A DNA stretch of 64,000 nt from Acidobacteriaceae bacterium KBS 146 (GTDB lineage: Bacteria > Acidobacteriota > Terriglobia > Terriglobales > Acidobacteriaceae). Of the stretch, positions 61,496 through 64,000 are shown piece after piece (positions within the stretch are counted from its first letter, which is position 1; each line of letters begins with the position of its first letter). The translations under genes and the position numbers were made by a program. The notes beneath the pieces were generated by a model. That model ran no database searches, was not told the origin of the DNA, and worked only from the letters and a program-made list of their open reading frames with translations. The stretch lies in the NCBI GenBank assembly GCA_000688615.1, contig JHVA01000001.1:4633001-4697000 (forward strand), written 5' to 3'.

Positions 61496-64000
61496 GTGTG
61501 CACCATTAAAACCGAAGTCATAAATCGTGTCGTCAGTCGGCCGGAGTTTCGATTGTCTAAAGGCTTCCAGTGTCTGATCGGATTGATATTGACACTTCTG
61601 GTTATTTCAGGGCGAGCAAACGCCCAGTGCAGCAATCCGGCTAATGCAATTGTGGCTGAAAATTGCCTGCCGGGGAGCCCGTCTTCTGAATGGGATGTGA
61701 AAAATGGCTATGCGGGTGATCCGTCCATTCAAGGCTTTGCCACCGACATCAGTGTGAACCGAGGCACTACCGTCTATTTCAAGATCAATACATCGGCTTC
61801 CGCGTATACGATTGACATTTATCGCATCGGTTACTACGGCGGGATGGGGGCTCATAAAGTGACCACCATCAGACCATCTGCAACCTTACCTCAGACCCAA
61901 ACTCCTTGTGCGACAGATACGACGGTCGGTCTGATAGATTGCGGTACCTGGGCAGTGTCCGCGTCGTGGGCTGTACCTGCGACTGCGACATCGGGAGTTT
62001 ATTTTGCTCATCTAATTCGTCAAGATACCGGTGCTGATAGCCATATTATTTTTATTGTTCGCAATGATTCGAGTAACTCCGCCATCTTGTTTCAGACAGC
62101 CGACGAGACCTGGGAAGCTTACAACTACTATGGTTTAGGAAGTGTTTATAGTCAGGCAACTCCTATTTGGGATCTTGCGGGCCGGTCGCTTAAGGTAAGT
62201 TACAATCGCCCGTTTTATACCAGGAACTTCCAGCAGGAAAACGACACGTATATTTTTGGTCCCGAATTTGCGATGATCCAGTGGCTTGAGCAGAATGGCT
62301 ACGATGTCACGTATTTCACGGGAGTTGATGCAGCTCGATATGGAAATCTAATCAAAAACCATAAGGTGTATATGGATACCGGCCATGATGAATATTGGTC
62401 GGGCCCTCATAGAGCGAATGTACAGGCGGCGCGAGATGCTGGCGTTAACCTCGCATTTTTCGGCGGAAATCAGATGTTCTGGAAGACCCGTTGGGAAAAT
62501 AGCATCGACGGCTCTAACACTCCGAACCGAACCCTTGTTTGTTACAAAGAGACGTTGGCTTTCGCAAAGATTGATCCGAGCCCGACATGGACTGGTACTT
62601 GGAGAGATTTCACTTTAAGTCCTCCTTCTGATGGAGGATTGCCAGAAAACAACCTGATGGGCACGTTGTTTATGGTCAACGGTACCGGACCTGACAACGA
62701 TGGCAGTTTACAGATCCAAGTTCCTGCTGCAGATGGAAAAATGCGGTTTTGGCGTAATTCGGCAGTAGCCAATCTTTCACCCAATCAGACGTACACTCTA
62801 CCCTCGGGAACGCTTGGTTACGAATGGGACGAAGACGTAGATAACGGATATCGTCCTGCTGGCCTTTTCCACTTGTCTACCACCACCCACACACTTACCT
62901 CGGACCTCCTTCTGGACGCCGGCGCGACATATGGCGCGGGAACCGCAACACATCACATGACGTTATATCGTGCACCTAGCGGTGCATTGGTCTTCAGTGC
63001 TGGAACGATCGATTGGTCCTGGGCTCTCAATGATAATCATGACAATCCCTTTGCTTTTGATCCCCCACCACCTGATCTGAACGCGCAGCAGGCCACGGTA
63101 AACATGTTCGCTGATATGGGTGTACAACCGGCGACGTTGCAGGCTGGAATTGTACCGGCAACTGCGTCGACCGACTCAGCACCTCCAACCTCAGTGATCA
63201 CCTACCCCACGGCGGGCATGAGTGTAAATACAGGAAGCGCCATCACCGTCACAGGAAATGCAAGCGATGCCGGTGGAGGTGTTGTCGGCGGAGTTGAGAT
63301 ATCGGGGGATGGCGGAGCTACGTGGCACCCTGCGACCGGGCGTTCCACCTGGAGTTATGTTTGGACCCCAACGACGACTGGCCCAACTACCCTAATGAGT
63401 AGGGCTGTTGACGATAGCGCCAACCTCGAATCGGCGCACGGTATCAATCTCACAGTTCTCCCACAGGCATGCCCTTGTCGGATCTGGACTTCTCCCGTGA
63501 CACCTCAAACCGTTGATAGTGGTGATGGAAATGCAGTGGAAGTAGGTTTGAAATTTCGGGCGGACTCAAACGGATCCGTCCTTGGGGTTCGCTTTTATAA
63601 GGCCGCGGCAAACACTGGCACTCATATAGGGCATATCTGGTCCAGCACGGGAACGTTACTCGGAACCGCAACCTTTAGCGGAGAGAGCAGTTCGGGCTGG
63701 CAACAAGTCAATTTCTCAAGCGCGATCCCGATTATTGCCAATAATACCTATGTCGTCTCTTATTTCGCTCCGGTTGGCCATTATTCTGTCGACGCCGGAT
63801 TCTTCGCTCAGTCAGGAGTAAATAATCCGCCCCTTCATGCGCTGGCAGATGGCGTGGATGGAGCGAACGCTGTTTTCACTTACGGGAGCACCGGGGGATT
63901 TCCCACTTCCAGCTTTCAAGCGGGTAATTATTGGGTAGATGTTGTCTTCACATCTTCGAACACATACAACATCTCTGGAACGATTAGTGGGGCTAGTGGT
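61496..64000 (+). CDS. large secreted protein: dimethylformamidase-beta-like, Ig-like and DUF4082 domains (partial, runs off right edge)
   Basis: The frame is open from GTG 61496 to the end of the window, 835 codons with no stop. The start is uncertain: no ribosome-binding site precedes the GTG. A basic N-terminus and hydrophobic segment (CLIGLILTLLVISGRANAQ) form a signal peptide. Residues about 64-550 resemble the N,N-dimethylformamidase beta-subunit-like domain of secreted proteins (DIYRIGYYGGMGA, QTADETWEAYNYYG, DTGHDEYWSGPHR, FFGGNQMFWKTRW). An Ig-like domain follows (about 562-653), then a DUF4082 domain (about 668-822: VGLKFRADSNGSVLGVRFYKA, YVVSYFAPVGHYSVDAGFF). Another domain begins at the edge (YNISGTISGAS). 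Whether it is an amidase or a structural protein is unknown. Confidence 0.8.
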   Translation, partial: MCTIKTEVINRVVSRPEFRLSKGFQCLIGLILTLLVISGRANAQCSNPANAIVAENCLPGSPSSEWDVKNGYAGDPSIQGFATDISVNRGTTVYFKINTSASAYTIDIYRIGYYGGMGAHKVTTIRPSATLPQTQTPCATDTTVGLIDCGTWAVSASWAVPATATSGVYFAHLIRQDTGADSHIIFIVRNDSSNSAILFQTADETWEAYNYYGLGSVYSQATPIWDLAGRSLKVSYNRPFYTRNFQQENDTYIFGPEFAMIQWLEQNGYDVTYFTGVDAARYGNLIKNHKVYMDTGHDEYWSGPHRANVQAARDAGVNLAFFGGNQMFWKTRWENSIDGSNTPNRTLVCYKETLAFAKIDPSPTWTGTWRDFTLSPPSDGGLPENNLMGTLFMVNGTGPDNDGSLQIQVPAADGKMRFWRNSAVANLSPNQTYTLPSGTLGYEWDEDVDNGYRPAGLFHLSTTTHTLTSDLLLDAGATYGAGTATHHMTLYRAPSGALVFSAGTIDWSWALNDNHDNPFAFDPPPPDLNAQQATVNMFADMGVQPATLQAGIVPATASTDSAPPTSVITYPTAGMSVNTGSAITVTGNASDAGGGVVGGVEISGDGGATWHPATGRSTWSYVWTPTTTGPTTLMSRAVDDSANLESAHGINLTVLPQACPCRIWTSPVTPQTVDSGDGNAVEVGLKFRADSNGSVLGVRFYKAAANTGTHIGHIWSSTGTLLGTATFSGESSSGWQQVNFSSAIPIIANNTYVVSYFAPVGHYSVDAGFFAQSGVNNPPLHALADGVDGANAVFTYGSTGGFPTSSFQAGNYWVDVVFTSSNTYNISGTISGASG

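Overview
The window looks like chromosome of a Terriglobia-type acidobacterium (Acidobacteriota, Granulicella/Edaphobacter/Terriglobus-like). The evidence is the gene content: two very large Oar-like TonB-dependent receptors with an N-terminal carboxypeptidase-regulatory-like domain, paired FG-GAP/ASPIC-UnbV (CRTAC1-type) exported proteins, many exported TPR and glycoside hydrolase proteins, choice-of-anchor-D repeat proteins with a C-terminal fibronectin-III module, and a staphyloxanthin-like C30 carotenoid operon. No rRNA, tRNA, CRISPR array or insertion sequence was recognised. The species assignment is inference.

Layout. (1) 1-0.7 kb: the C-terminal part of a UPF0104/LPG-synthase-type membrane protein, then about 1 kb holding remnants of two dead genes. 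(2) 1.7-14.4 kb: a divergent locus. A minus-strand row carries an exported GH13 alpha-glucosidase-like enzyme, an exported TPR protein and two tandem CRTAC1/UnbV beta-propeller paralogues. A plus-strand pair carries an Oar-like TonB receptor and an exported TPR protein. It reads as an alpha-glucan uptake and degradation locus in which TPR and propeller proteins stand where Bacteroidota would use SusD-type proteins. (3) 14.8-21.6 kb: a minus-strand carotenoid operon in which all five gene junctions overlap by the tetranucleotide ATGA: CrtN-type desaturase, aldehyde dehydrogenase fused to a DUF2141 domain, CrtP-type oxidase/desaturase, CrtQ-type glycosyltransferase, CrtO-type acyltransferase, and a small unknown protein. 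An XRE-cupin regulator lies just upstream.

(4) 22.9-36.1 kb: a sugar-acid/plant-polysaccharide regulon. A minus-strand operon runs TonB receptor, Tat-exported glycosidase-like protein, HpcH/HpaI aldolase, 2-hydroxyacid dehydrogenase. A divergent GntR/FadR-type regulator, an ACS-type MFS transporter, a dihydrodipicolinate-synthase-family aldolase/lyase and a DUF5060/apiosidase-like hydrolase follow. The two divergent intergenic regions of this block share a 13-base motif with one mismatch, a candidate operator for the GntR protein.

(5) 36.5-42.8 kb: two divergent, secreted, repeat-built adhesin-like proteins (a triplicated unknown repeat plus Hydin-type and FN3 domains; and eleven 107-residue choice-of-anchor-D repeats plus FN3). 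(6) 43.0-61 kb: a large exopolysaccharide locus of Wzx/Wzy type: Wza-like export protein, outer-membrane barrel, Wzz-like protein, BY-kinase, sugar transferase with a degenerate cyclase-like N-terminus, Wzx flippase, glycosyltransferases, Wzy-like polymerase, beta-helix protein, polysaccharide-deacetylase-like protein, FemAB-like protein. Base composition drops visibly here. Sigma-54-type -24/-12 elements (GG-N10-GC) lie in front of at least three transcription units of this block. (7) 61.5 kb to the right edge: the start of a long secreted protein with an N,N-dimethylformamidase-beta-like domain, an Ig-like domain and a DUF4082 domain; it runs off the window.
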